DNA of 64,000 bases. Source: JAAUTG01 sp964458705. Its GTDB lineage: Bacteria > Bacteroidota > Bacteroidia > Chitinophagales > Saprospiraceae. A program made the position numbers and the translations under genes. The stretch's first letter is position 1. Every line of letters starts with the position of its first letter. The notes below the pieces were generated by a model. The model was not told the origin of the DNA. It did not search any database and saw only the letters and a program-made list of their open reading frames with translations. The stretch spans positions 51,448-115,447 of the forward strand of contig CAYWKD010000003.1 of NCBI GenBank assembly GCA_964458705.1. Reading direction: 5' to 3'. Positions 16,790 through 25,540 of the stretch are shown here, one piece after another.

Positions 16790-16828
16790 CTGCCTGACTT
16801 GTAGAATCTCCTACTACAGGTCAGGCAG
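16790..16828. repeat. 15-base inverted repeat between convergent genes
   Basis: Left arm 16790-16804 and right arm 16814-16828 pair over 15 bases with one G-U and a 9-base loop. The core is GCCTGAC. It sits between the phosphatase gene and the minus-strand isomerase gene. There is no T-run on either side, so it is a poor intrinsic terminator by itself. It could be a dispersed REP-like element or act as a Rho-independent hairpin without a U-tract. Confidence 0.55.
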
Positions 16829-16959
16829 GTTGCTACTATGATTGTCGTGCAGTTTGGCAAATGTTCAGTTTAAATAAGTAGCTTTTGCCTTTAAGTTAGT
16901 GAAGCACTTTTAATGCAGCATTGGCGTAAAAAATATTATCACAAATCCATGAGTCATAC

Positions 16960-17871
16960 TTATTTATATCGTGTTCTCCAAAGTTGCATCATGCTAACGT
17001 TTATTGTCCAAAGATCAGTTACTGGTTGATTGGTGAAAGGAAGTGTAGGCATATAAGATGGAGGACCGAACTCAGTTGTCATTGTGAGTAATTCATTGGC
17101 AGAAGATTTTTGCTTAACCACTTCATCCCACCAGGCAAAATGAGCATTCAAAGTCCTTTCCCACTCTGGTGCACGAGGATCACTTATTTGTGGTGCATTT
17201 TCATGCCCCACCCTTGAATGGATGTGATCCACTCTCGAAAGGGCTAGATCAATCGCTTCTTTTTGATCTTCGAGTAGAGAACTGTGTACATTTGTCCAAT
17301 GGGAAATATCTAACGTTAGTCTTAGTGCTGGAATAGCTTCGATGAATTGTCGAGTAACATGAGCAGCAAAGAGGATTCTGGCTCGATGTGTCTCATGCGA
17401 TATTTTTACACCAGACTTTTGAGCCAGCTCTGTCGTATAATTAATCATTTGCTTATTCTGTTCAAAAGTAAAGTAGTCTCTTCCAGAGTGGCAGTTAACG
17501 AAGAGTGGTTTTACAGCAGTGGCTGCCGCTACATTCTTTTTAAATTGTTCAAAATGTGCTTTAAAATCCGAAGCTCCTCCTCCAGCGAGTAAGCCAAATT
17601 TCAGATTGTATTTTTCAAGGGCATTAAATAAATCTTTTTGCTGCTTTGCATCATTTGGTAGCCAGACTTCAATTCCATCATATCCATCTGCTTTAGCTTT
17701 AGCGCAAAAGTCATCGTAAGAACCTTGAAAGCCCCAATTTGTAGCTAAGATAGTGATCGCAAAGTTAGTAGATAATTCGAAGTTAAAGGGCTGAGGTTGC
17801 CAAGCTGAAAAAATAGCTCCAGTTCCTGCGGCGGCAGTGGTCGCTAAAAAGTGTCTTCTAGTCTGTTTCAT
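16960..17871 (-). CDS. Tat-exported sugar isomerase/epimerase-like TIM-barrel protein
   Basis: 303 residues. The N-terminus has a twin-arginine signal: R5-R6-H-F-L then an Ala/Gly-rich stretch (A-T-T-A-A-A-G-T-G-A), so a folded, perhaps metal-loaded, protein is sent to the periplasm. The mature part is an AP-endonuclease-2/xylose-isomerase-like barrel with G-Y-D-G-I-E-V-W-L-P near the start, S-H-E-T-H-R, L-D-I-S-H-W, and E-F-G-P. These supply the usual E, D and H metal ligands. Families of this kind isomerise or epimerise sugars and some act on 3-keto-sugars. It is convergent with the phosphatase/DUF1080 cluster, which makes a shared carbohydrate role plausible but unproven. Confidence 0.85.
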   Translation of the reverse strand: MKQTRRHFLATTAAAGTGAIFSAWQPQPFNFELSTNFAITILATNWGFQGSYDDFCAKAKADGYDGIEVWLPNDAKQQKDLFNALEKYNLKFGLLAGGGASDFKAHFEQFKKNVAAATAVKPLFVNCHSGRDYFTFEQNKQMINYTTELAQKSGVKISHETHRARILFAAHVTRQFIEAIPALRLTLDISHWTNVHSSLLEDQKEAIDLALSRVDHIHSRVGHENAPQISDPRAPEWERTLNAHFAWWDEVVKQKSSANELLTMTTEFGPPSYMPTLPFTNQPVTDLWTINVSMMQLWRTRYK

Positions 17872-18071
17872 TTTTCGTTTTGTTAATGCTCCAAATATAT
17901 AGATAAATTACTTTTGGGATTAGCTAGTTATAGAGTTGTTTGGATGTCATAAAAAAGAGTGATGTTGGTTAGTTGGCAAAGTTGTAAACTTTAGCCGAGG
18001 ATTTCATACTTAAAATTTTCATTTAGGCATCTAAATTCCAATTGTTTATAGATGATATTACCAATAGTTTT

Positions 18072-18716
18072 TTATTCCACATTATAATTTCCATTTGCCC
18101 ATTTTATTGTTGGTTCAATCCATTCTTTTAATGGTTTAAATAAAAATCCGTGCCCCATACCTGTATTTAGTTCGATTTCTTTAAAGTGCTTTATTTCACA
18201 GCTTGAAGTTATTTTTCGCTCGATTGCGGAAACTCCAAAAGAATCAGACTTTTCGTAAATTGTTAAAATATTTCCACAGTAATTTATTTCTGGGATATTC
18301 TCAATGTCGCTATTTCTAAAACTTGCCACAAAAACAAAGTTCAAATCCATATTATTTGCCAAAGTCGAAACGTATTGTGCTATGTATCCTCCTTTTGAAG
18401 TTCCTACTATTGTTATTTTTTTTGGTTCAATTCCACTGTTTATCAAGCTATCAATTTCATTTACAATTCTGACTGCATAGTCTCTCGCATTGACGTTTCC
18501 ATTTCGTTTTTCGCTTACTACTTTTAATCCGCTTTTTTTAAATTCGGCAATGATTTCGTTGTATTCAGTTCTTCCAAATTCTGGGTGCAATTCATTCAGT
18601 TCGTGTTCTTCTAAAAATCGATTGTGAAGAAAGAAAATAAATCGGTCATTACTTTCCGTCTCATAAGTAGATAAAGTTGAGTGAAGAAGAATTCCAATTA
18701 GTAGGCTAAATTTCAA
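18072..18716 (-). CDS. Alpha/beta-hydrolase-like secreted protein with TTG start
   Basis: 214 residues. The only start that keeps the N-terminal hydrophobic signal-like segment (F-S-L-L-I-G-I-L-L-H-S) is a TTG at 18714-18716, directly preceded by an in-frame TAG. The nucleophile elbow is G-T-S-K-G-G at about residues 104-109 and the catalytic histidine is probably in G-M-G-H-G-F near the C-terminal end; the acid may be D in E-K-S-D-S. This is an alpha/beta hydrolase, probably an esterase of unknown substrate. The gene looks more AT-rich than its neighbours by eye, has a non-ATG start and no operon partner, which may point to recent acquisition or a frayed 5' end. Confidence 0.7.
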   Translation of the reverse strand: MKFSLLIGILLHSTLSTYETESNDRFIFFLHNRFLEEHELNELHPEFGRTEYNEIIAEFKKSGLKVVSEKRNGNVNARDYAVRIVNEIDSLINSGIEPKKITIVGTSKGGYIAQYVSTLANNMDLNFVFVASFRNSDIENIPEINYCGNILTIYEKSDSFGVSAIERKITSSCEIKHFKEIELNTGMGHGFLFKPLKEWIEPTIKWANGNYNVE

Positions 18717-18857
18717 CTATTTATGATTTTATCAAATTATTAGCACTAATTTTTCACCTAAATTGCTTAGTTTTTTTGGCAATCTTGTTCAATTATAGGC
18801 GGACGTTAGCTCGGATAATCAATCGGCAATAGAAATTTTCCATCTCAAGTGTCAGTG

Positions 18858-19535
18858 CTATTTTCTTCTTCCTCTCTTTCTTCCACTGCTTCTTCCTCTG
18901 CTTCCACCTCTGTTATTGCTATTGCTACTTCTGCTGCTACTACTATTACTACGTTTACGTTGATTGGCATTAGCGAGCGTATCCAAGGAAGCATCTTCAT
19001 CCACCTCTAGTTCTCCATCAGAAAGTGTAGCTAGGTCTTGTATGATTATTTTATCGCTTATGTAATGCTCTCTATTCCAAGTCTTGTAGGCTAATTTCAT
19101 ATAATTTCCAATCACTTCTACAAAGCCCTCTTTGATCGTGCCTTCCTCCATTTCTTTTGCTTTTTTTATCAACTTTTGCACATTGTGACCATAGTGCCTA
19201 AATCTAGCCTCATACTCTGGATAGTCTAGTTGGTCAGGACGCTTATCATTGTCGGCTGGTGTTGGTATATGCCCATTGGGAGGCATAGCTTTCAAATTGT
19301 AATCTGCAATGCGATAGACGTGCCTCCAAAGCCTATCCTTAAAGTCATCTAAATTTTTAGATTGAGAAGACATTTGCATCATCAAATTGATAATTGCCTC
19401 TACGAAGACCTGTTGTTCTTTTGTATCTTCTATGGCCTGAGCTTGCTTGATTAGCTTTTGTACGTTACGCCCATATTCAGAAATTATTAGATCTGGGCGG
19501 CTGGAGTTGTACTCCATTTCACTTGATGTACTCAT
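18858..19535 (-). CDS. DUF4290 family protein with basic Arg/Ser/Gly tail
   Basis: 225 residues. Residues about 8-175 match the Bacteroidota-specific DUF4290 family: Y-N-S-S-R-P-D-L-I-I-S-E-Y-G-R-N-V-Q-K-L-I, then a second half with F-R-H-Y-G-H-N-V-Q-K-L-I-K-K-A, W-N-R, and L-S-D-G-E-L. The two Y-G-x-N-V-Q-K-L-I units show an internal duplication. The last about 35 residues are a low-complexity tail of S, N, R and G ending R-K-R-G-R-R-K, which would bind nucleic acid. The function of DUF4290 is unknown. The tail and the position upstream of the ribosomal operon suggest RNA or ribosome contact, but that is inference. Confidence 0.85.
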   Translation of the reverse strand: MSTSSEMEYNSSRPDLIISEYGRNVQKLIKQAQAIEDTKEQQVFVEAIINLMMQMSSQSKNLDDFKDRLWRHVYRIADYNLKAMPPNGHIPTPADNDKRPDQLDYPEYEARFRHYGHNVQKLIKKAKEMEEGTIKEGFVEVIGNYMKLAYKTWNREHYISDKIIIQDLATLSDGELEVDEDASLDTLANANQRKRSNSSSSRSSNSNNRGGSRGRSSGRKRGRRK

Positions 19536-20182
19536 GATGTTGAATCTTTTCTAATTGAAATATATAATTGTATTTTCTCTTCGCAAAGTCCCATACTACA
19601 GTAACTTAAAATTGTCAGAAAGAACGCAATCTTAAGCACTATTTTTTGACTATTTGCTGAAAACATACTTTAAAACAAATGGGTTTTTACGTGGATGGAA
19701 CTTAGACTGAATCACAAAGAGTGATATAAGAATTATTGAAATAACAGTGAATATAGCTAAAATTATCGTTGAAGCGTTATCATTGTATGTTCAAAACTTA
19801 AGTAAAGGTATAAATATAACTATTAGCTAGCAAATATATTTTGGCATTGATGGAATAGAATCATATGGTCGCAAGACTTCTAAAGTTTCCTAAACCTCGG
19901 AAGGCTCACTTACCAATAAGATCGCCTACTTACTTTTGACTTAGCATTGCAGCATTTTTTTACTGATTTTTCACGCTTTCAATATCTTACGAAATGATTG
20001 CATAGTAAGTAATACGATCTAAAAAATGACCATGAATTAAAACCAGTTTTATTCTAAGACTAAAAAATGGCACTCGAAAAATTAAAATGTTTTGGGTTTT
20101 AAGAAATTAAATATTACCTTTGCACTCGCTTTTGAAGAAAGCTAAGTAAAGATTTGTTCAAAGAAGTTAAGCAATAAGCATT
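19536..20182. other. 647-base intergenic region between DUF4290 and rpsL
   Basis: AT-rich divergent spacer between the minus-strand DUF4290 gene and the plus-strand ribosomal run. Apart from the ribosomal promoter at 20091-20122 I see no reading frame, RNA gene or hairpin with a T-run. The long spacer leaves room for the control of both units. Confidence 0.5.
20091..20122 (+). promoter_or_regulatory. Promoter of the str-S10-spc-alpha ribosomal run
   Basis: TTTG at 20091-20094, a 20-base spacer, and TACCTTTG at 20115-20122 followed by CAC. This fits the Bacteroidota consensus exactly and is the textbook form seen before ribosomal genes in this phylum. Transcription should start near 20129, giving a leader of about 54 bases before rpsL. 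Confidence 0.75.
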
Positions 20183-20557
20183 ATGCCTACTATAAATCAG
20201 TTGGTTAAAAAAGGAAGGACGAAGATAAAGCAAAAGAGTAAATCGGTTGCTTTAGAGTCTTGTCCACAAAGAAGAGGAGTTTGTACGCGTGTTTATACGA
20301 CTACGCCTAAAAAGCCAAATTCGGCTTTACGTAAAGTAGCGAAAGTGCGTTTGACAAACGGTTATGAAGTTATTGCATATATTCCTGGAGAAGGGCATAA
20401 TCTTCAAGAGCATTCTATTGTGTTGGTAAGGGGAGGTCGTGTGAAAGATTTGCCAGGCGTAAAGTACACAATCGTTCGTGGAGCATTGGATACTGGTGGC
20501 GTAGAGGGACGTTTGCAGAGTAGATCACAGTACGGAACTAAGCGACCTAAGAAATAA
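20183..20557 (+). CDS. rpsL: 30S ribosomal protein uS12
   Basis: 124 residues, the normal bacterial length. S12 lies at the decoding centre and is where streptomycin-resistance changes arise. The conserved P-x-K-P-N-S-A-L-R-K-V-A-K-V motif is intact, including the lysine usually replaced in resistant mutants (K-P-N-S), and the P-G-E-G-H-N-L-Q-E-H and G-R-V-K-D-L-P-G-V-K-Y segments follow. First gene of the run, downstream of a strong promoter, with no Shine-Dalgarno. Confidence 0.98.
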   Translation: MPTINQLVKKGRTKIKQKSKSVALESCPQRRGVCTRVYTTTPKKPNSALRKVAKVRLTNGYEVIAYIPGEGHNLQEHSIVLVRGGRVKDLPGVKYTIVRGALDTGGVEGRLQSRSQYGTKRPKK

Positions 20558-20648
20558 AATTAGATGTAAGACGTGAGATGCGAAAGATGGAAGATAAGAT
20601 TTGCTGAATCTAATGTTTCAAAATTATCATCTCTAATCTAAATAAGAA

Positions 20649-21116
20649 ATGAGAAAAAGAAAGCCTAAATTAAGAATACTTCAGCCAGATCCTCGCTACA
20701 ATGATCCAATAGTGACACAATTTGTGAACATGATGATGTTGGATGGCAAGAAGAGTGCTGCTTTTAAGGTGTTTTATGACGCTATGGACAAGATAAAGGA
20801 TCGCACTAAGCAGGATGAGCATGCTATATGGAAGAAAGCTTTGAATAATGCGATGCCTCAAGTAGAAGTAAGGAGTAGAAGAATTGGAGGTGCTACTTTC
20901 CAAATTCCTACAGAGATTCGTTCTAAGCGAAAGGTTTCTATAGGGATGAAGTGGTTGATTACTTTCTCAAGGAAGAGAAGTGGAAAAGGAATGGCAGAGA
21001 AGTTGGCCGCTGAGTTGATCGCGGCAAGTAAGGGAGAAGGAGCTGCTGTAAAGCGCAAAGAGGACACGCATAGAATGGCAGAGTCCAACAGAGCCTTTGC
21101 TCACTTTAGAGTGTAG
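20649..21116 (+). CDS. rpsG: 30S ribosomal protein uS7
   Basis: 155 residues, normal length. S7 organises the head of the small subunit and contacts E-site tRNA. The N-terminal R-K-R-K-P-K, the central G-G-A-x-F-Q-I-P-T-E-I and R-R-I-G-G segments, and the C-terminal D-T-H-R-M-A-E-S-N-R-A-F-A-H-F-R are typical. It lies 91 bases after rpsL and 40 bases before fusA, as in the classical str operon. The start is an A-rich AAATG. Confidence 0.98.
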   Translation: MRKRKPKLRILQPDPRYNDPIVTQFVNMMMLDGKKSAAFKVFYDAMDKIKDRTKQDEHAIWKKALNNAMPQVEVRSRRIGGATFQIPTEIRSKRKVSIGMKWLITFSRKRSGKGMAEKLAAELIAASKGEGAAVKRKEDTHRMAESNRAFAHFRV

Positions 21117-21156
21117 TTTTATCAATATTTTATTTATACCATTTATCAAATAAGTC

Positions 21157-23292
21157 ATGGCAACTGATCTTAAATACACTCGTAACGTCGGAATTGCGGC
21201 GCATATAGATGCTGGTAAAACCACTACCACAGAGCGCATCTTGTTTTACACTGGCATTAGCCACAAAATTGGTGAGGTACATGATGGTGCTGCAACAATG
21301 GATTGGATGGAGCAGGAGCAGGAACGTGGAATTACAATTACATCTGCTGCAACAAAGACGAGTTGGAGTTGGAAAGATGATAAGTATGCAGTAAACATTA
21401 TTGATACACCAGGTCACGTTGATTTTACCGTAGAAGTAAACCGTTCATTGCGCGTGTTGGATGGATTGGTTTTCTTGTTCTGTGCAGTGTCTGGCGTTGA
21501 GCCTCAATCAGAGACCAATTGGCGTTTAGCAGACAACTATAAGGTGCCAAGAATTGGATTTGTGAACAAAATGGATCGTTCTGGTGCTAATTTCTTAGAG
21601 GTTGTAAAGGATGTAGAGGAAAAGTTAGGTTCTACTGCGATCCCATTACAATTACCAATTGGAGCAGAAGAAAATTTCACAGGAGTAGTTGATTTGGTGA
21701 TGAATCAAGCTATTGTTTGGAATGAAGATGATTACGGTATGACTTTTCAGGTAGTTGATATGCCTGAGGATATGAAAGAGCAAGTACTTGAATATAGAGA
21801 GAAGTTGTTAGAAGCGATAGCAGATTATGATGAATCTTTGATGGAAAAATTCTTTGAAGATCCAGATTCTATAACAGAAGAAGAAATGCGTGCAGCAGTT
21901 CGTGGGGCAGTACTTGATAGTAAATTCGTTCCGATGATGTGTGGCTCAGCATTTAAAAATAAAGGTGTTCAAGCAGTGCTAGACGCAGTATGTGCTTATT
22001 TACCTTCTCCGCTAGATAGAGGTAATGTAATAGGAATAAATCCTGATACAGAAGAAGAGGTAGTTCGTAAACCATCTGTTGATGAGCCATTCACCGCTCT
22101 AGCATTTAAGATTGCTACTGATCCTTATGTTGGTCGTTTAGCTTTCTTTCGTGTTTATTCTGGTGCACTAGATGCAGGTTCATACATCTACAATACTCGC
22201 TCTGATAGTAAAGAGCGCATCTCGCGAATTTATCAGATGCACGCCAATAAGCAAAGTCCGATTGACAGAGTAGAGGCTGGGGATATTGCAGCGGGTGTTG
22301 GATTTAAGGATATTAAGACAGGTGATACACTTACTGCTGAAGGGCATCCAATTTTGCTAGAAAGTATGGTTTTCCCTGAACCTGTAATTGGTGTGGCAAT
22401 TGAACCCAAGTCTCAAAAAGATTTAGATAAACTGGGAATGGCTTTAGCCAAGTTAGCAGAAGAAGATCCAACCTTCAAAGTGAAGTATGACGAGGATACG
22501 AACCAAACTGTAATTAGCGGTATGGGTGAGTTGCACTTGGATATTATTGTTGACCGATTGAGACGTGAGTTTAAATTAGAGGTGGATCAGGGTGCACCTC
22601 AAGTAACTTATAAAGAAGCGTTGCAATCAACTGTTTCTCACAGGGAGAAGTTGAAGAAGCAATCAGGTGGTTCTGGTTTGTTCGCTGATATGGAGTTTGA
22701 ATTAGGTCCTGCGGATGAAGAGTTCTTGGAAAGTGATGAGTTTAAGTCTGGTAAAGATAAATTGCAGTTCAAATGGGATATTGTTGGAGGTGCAATTGAT
22801 AAGAATTATGTTAAGCCAATTAAAGACGGCTTTAATGCAATGATGGACAATGGGGTTTTGGCTGGTTACAAGATTGATAGTATGAAGGTTCGTGTCTATG
22901 ACGGATCAATGCACAATGTCGATTCTAAGCCTATTGCTTTTGAATTGTGTGCTAAAGAAGGATTTAGATCAGCCGCTAATCAAGCATCTCCTGTATTGCT
23001 GGAGCCAATTATGAAACTAATTGTCATTACTCCAGAAGAGTATGTGGGTTCTGTTATCGGTGATTTAAATAAGCGTCGTGGACTGCCAAAAGGGCAAAAC
23101 CCTCGTACAGGTGGTGCTGTTGAAGTACTGGCTGATGTACCTTTGGCTGAAATGTTTGGATATGTAACCGATTTGCGTACTATTACTTCTGGTCGTGCAA
23201 ATTCAACTATGGAGTTTTCACACTATGCACCTGCACCATCGGGTATTGCCAAGGAAATAATAGAGCGGACAAAAGGAGAAGTAAAAGTTTAA
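21157..23292 (+). CDS. fusA: Translation elongation factor G
   Basis: 711 residues, full length. EF-G drives ribosome translocation and recycling with GTP. The G motifs are complete: A-H-I-D-A-G-K-T-T at about 15-23, the R-G-I-T-I-x-S switch I, D-T-P-G-H, and N-K-M-D. Domains II to V follow, including the G-E-L-H-L-D-I-I-V segment. tuf does not follow fusA; rpsJ does, a common Bacteroidota arrangement where tuf is elsewhere. Only one fusA is in the window. Confidence 0.98.
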   Translation: MATDLKYTRNVGIAAHIDAGKTTTTERILFYTGISHKIGEVHDGAATMDWMEQEQERGITITSAATKTSWSWKDDKYAVNIIDTPGHVDFTVEVNRSLRVLDGLVFLFCAVSGVEPQSETNWRLADNYKVPRIGFVNKMDRSGANFLEVVKDVEEKLGSTAIPLQLPIGAEENFTGVVDLVMNQAIVWNEDDYGMTFQVVDMPEDMKEQVLEYREKLLEAIADYDESLMEKFFEDPDSITEEEMRAAVRGAVLDSKFVPMMCGSAFKNKGVQAVLDAVCAYLPSPLDRGNVIGINPDTEEEVVRKPSVDEPFTALAFKIATDPYVGRLAFFRVYSGALDAGSYIYNTRSDSKERISRIYQMHANKQSPIDRVEAGDIAAGVGFKDIKTGDTLTAEGHPILLESMVFPEPVIGVAIEPKSQKDLDKLGMALAKLAEEDPTFKVKYDEDTNQTVISGMGELHLDIIVDRLRREFKLEVDQGAPQVTYKEALQSTVSHREKLKKQSGGSGLFADMEFELGPADEEFLESDEFKSGKDKLQFKWDIVGGAIDKNYVKPIKDGFNAMMDNGVLAGYKIDSMKVRVYDGSMHNVDSKPIAFELCAKEGFRSAANQASPVLLEPIMKLIVITPEEYVGSVIGDLNKRRGLPKGQNPRTGGAVEVLADVPLAEMFGYVTDLRTITSGRANSTMEFSHYAPAPSGIAKEIIERTKGEVKV

Positions 23293-23375
23293 AATTTTAG
23301 TTTTGGCTTTCGATTTATAGGTTTATAACATCTATGGATCGAAAGTCATAAAGCTAATAAATTATAAAAATAGGT

Positions 23376-23684
23376 ATGAATCAAAAAATTCGCATTAAGC
23401 TTCGTTCTTACGACCACAATTTAGTGGACAAGTCAACGGAGAAAATTGTGAAAACAGTACGTAATAGTGGTGCTGTTGTAACTGGGCCGATTCCGCTGCC
23501 AACTGAGAAAGAAATATTTACTGTGCTAAGATCACCGCACGTCAATAAGAAGTCTCGGGAGCAGTTCCAGTTGCGCACTCACAAGCGTTTAATTGAAATT
23601 TACACACCAACACAGAAGACAGTAGATGCTCTATCTAAGTTGGAACTGCCGAGTGGAGTGGACATTCAGGTTAAGTTGACGTAA
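23376..23684 (+). CDS. rpsJ: 30S ribosomal protein uS10
   Basis: 102 residues. S10 packs in the small-subunit head and, with NusB, also takes part in transcription antitermination. I-R-I-K-L-R-S-Y-D-H opens the protein, then G-P-I-P-L-P-T and R-S-P-H-V-N-K-K-S-R-E-Q-F. It starts the S10 part of the run, 83 bases after fusA, and is separated from rplC by an unusually wide 175-base gap. Confidence 0.98.
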   Translation: MNQKIRIKLRSYDHNLVDKSTEKIVKTVRNSGAVVTGPIPLPTEKEIFTVLRSPHVNKKSREQFQLRTHKRLIEIYTPTQKTVDALSKLELPSGVDIQVKLT

Positions 23685-23859
23685 TATTTTCAATTAGTTA
23701 TTATCTAAGATTGGTAATTACATTTTGGTCAGATGTTTATTAACATCTAGCTAAACGAATTAAGTGTAATGCTAAATGAAACTGCTTTGGATCAAGATGC
23801 TACCACAACTTGATTGTCTAAATTTTCATTGAAGCATAATAAAATAAATATCCAGTTTT

Positions 23860-24483
23860 ATGAATGGATTAATTGGTCGGAAAATTGGTATGACCAGTGT
23901 TTACGACAAGAGAGGAAAAAATGTAGCTTGTACAGTAATTGAGCTTGGACCTTGTATAGTAACGCAAGTCAAGACTGAGGAAACCGATGGGTATTCTGCG
24001 CTTCAAGTAGGCTATGGTGAAAAGAAAGAGAAAAATACGCCACAGGCAATGTCAGGGCATTTCAAGAAAGCTGGAACAGGTGCAAAGCGTTTTGTAAGGG
24101 AGTTTCGCAATTTTAATGTACTTGAGAAGCAACTCGGCGAAGTGATTCGAGTAGAAGAAGTTTTCGCAGAAGGTGATAAAGTTAGTGCTGTCGGCACTTC
24201 AAAAGGTAAAGGTTTTCAAGGGGTAGTTAAACGCCACAATTTCCGTGGTGTAAACGATGCGACTCATGGTCAGCACAACAGGCAAAGAGCACCAGGTTCA
24301 ATTGGTGCTGCTTCTTACCCAGCAAAGGTATTTAAAGGTATGCGAATGGCTGGAAGAACAGGTGGCAATCGTATTAAGATGCCCAACCTTGAAGTAGTGA
24401 GAGTTTTCCCAGAAGAGAATTTGCTCGTCATAAAAGGAGCAGTTCCTGGTCACAAGGGATCATTTGTAATCGTAGAAAAGTAA
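23860..24483 (+). CDS. rplC: 50S ribosomal protein uL3
   Basis: 207 residues. L3 reaches towards the peptidyl-transferase centre and helps start assembly of the large subunit. G-R-K-I-G-M-T opens the protein, followed by V-G-Y-G, F-V-R-E-F-R, G-T-S-K-G-K-G-F-Q-G and the long loop with H-G-x-x-x-R-x-R-A-P-G-S-I-G. The 175-base gap before it holds no clear promoter that I can see; a TACATTTTG near 23720 has one base too many between TA and TTTG. Confidence 0.98.
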   Translation: MNGLIGRKIGMTSVYDKRGKNVACTVIELGPCIVTQVKTEETDGYSALQVGYGEKKEKNTPQAMSGHFKKAGTGAKRFVREFRNFNVLEKQLGEVIRVEEVFAEGDKVSAVGTSKGKGFQGVVKRHNFRGVNDATHGQHNRQRAPGSIGAASYPAKVFKGMRMAGRTGGNRIKMPNLEVVRVFPEENLLVIKGAVPGHKGSFVIVEK

Positions 24484-24490
24484 GAATGCC

Positions 24491-25114
24491 ATGCAATTAA
24501 ATATAGTTAGTATTAACGGGGAAGATACAGGTCGCTCTATTGAGCTTTCCGATGATGTCTTTGGAATTGAGCCGAACGAACACTGTGTATATTTAGCAGT
24601 GAAGGCATATCTAGCGAATCAACGTCAGGGTACGCACAAATCGAAAGAACGTGGTGAAATTGCAGGTTCTACGAGGAAAATAAAGCGCCAAAAAGGAACT
24701 GGAACGGCGCGTGCCGGAAGTATCAAAAGTCCAGTATTTAGAGGTGGAGGTCGTATTTTTGGTCCTAAGCCGCGCAATTATGAAATGCGCCTGAACAAGC
24801 AGACAAAGAGATTAGCACGCCGATCAGCTCTTTCGGATAAAGTAAAGGGTGGAAATTTGGTCATCATAGAAGATTTTTCTTTTGATGCTCCAAGGACTAA
24901 AGAATATATTAATATTCTAAAGTCGCTAGGGGCGGAGGCACAAAAAACACTTTTAGTAACAGCTGATTACGAGAAAGAAGTGTACTTATCGAGCAGAAAT
25001 CTTCAGAAATCGGTGGTTTCGAGATCGAATGATGTAAATACTTATGACATCTTAAAAGCTGATAAGTTGATTCTTTCAGAGAGTGCGATTAAAAATATTG
25101 AAGAAGTATTGTAA
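24491..25114 (+). CDS. rplD: 50S ribosomal protein uL4
   Basis: 207 residues. L4 lines the exit tunnel with L22; in some bacteria it also represses its own operon. The basic loop R-Q-G-T-H-K-S-K-E-R-G-E-I, followed by Q-K-G-T-G-T-A-R-A-G-S and G-G-R-I-F-G-P-K-P-R, is the tunnel-constriction part. It is only 7 bases after rplC, so translation is probably coupled. Confidence 0.97.
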   Translation: MQLNIVSINGEDTGRSIELSDDVFGIEPNEHCVYLAVKAYLANQRQGTHKSKERGEIAGSTRKIKRQKGTGTARAGSIKSPVFRGGGRIFGPKPRNYEMRLNKQTKRLARRSALSDKVKGGNLVIIEDFSFDAPRTKEYINILKSLGAEAQKTLLVTADYEKEVYLSSRNLQKSVVSRSNDVNTYDILKADKLILSESAIKNIEEVL

Positions 25115-25137
25115 GGTTATAAAATCGGATTGAACCA

Positions 25138-25440
25138 ATGGTAGCTAAAAAAAATATACTCGTTCGTCCTCTCATCACGGAGAAATCAGAAATTCTCACT
25201 AATGAGTTGAATCAATATTCTTTTGTAGTAGATAGACGTGCTAACAAAATTGAGATTAAAAACGCTATTGAGGATATGTATAATGTAACGGTAGATTCTG
25301 TGAATACAGCTATCATGCCGTCGAAAGAAAAAGTTAGAAATACCCGAGGTGGATCTAGTAGGGGTCGAAGGTCGGCATATAAGAAAGCTATTGTTAAGCT
25401 AGCTTTCGGTGAAGAAATCGACTTTTTTGGAGAATTATAA
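25138..25440 (+). CDS. rplW: 50S ribosomal protein uL23
   Basis: 100 residues. L23 sits at the tunnel exit and docks trigger factor and SRP. L-I-T-E-K-S, the Y-S-F-V-V-D segment, and the A-N-K-I-E-I-K-N-A-I-E motif are typical. The C-terminus F-G-E-E-I-D-F-F-G-E-L is slightly longer than in E. coli, as usual in Bacteroidota. It follows rplD by 23 bases. Confidence 0.97.
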   Translation: MVAKKNILVRPLITEKSEILTNELNQYSFVVDRRANKIEIKNAIEDMYNVTVDSVNTAIMPSKEKVRNTRGGSSRGRRSAYKKAIVKLAFGEEIDFFGEL

Positions 25441-25540
25441 ATGATGATCCATGTTTGAAGTTTTCGTCTGATTTAGTCATCAGACAAGGGTCTTTGAGCT
25501 AAGAATTGAACTGATAACCGTTAATTGATAACTGAATATC

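Noticed and set aside
18797..18815. GCGGACGTTAGC motif upstream of the orphan hydrolase, considered as an integron attC core
   Set aside because: The GTT-containing and AAC-containing cores do not match GTTRRRY/RYYYAAC and no palindromic partner arm was found.
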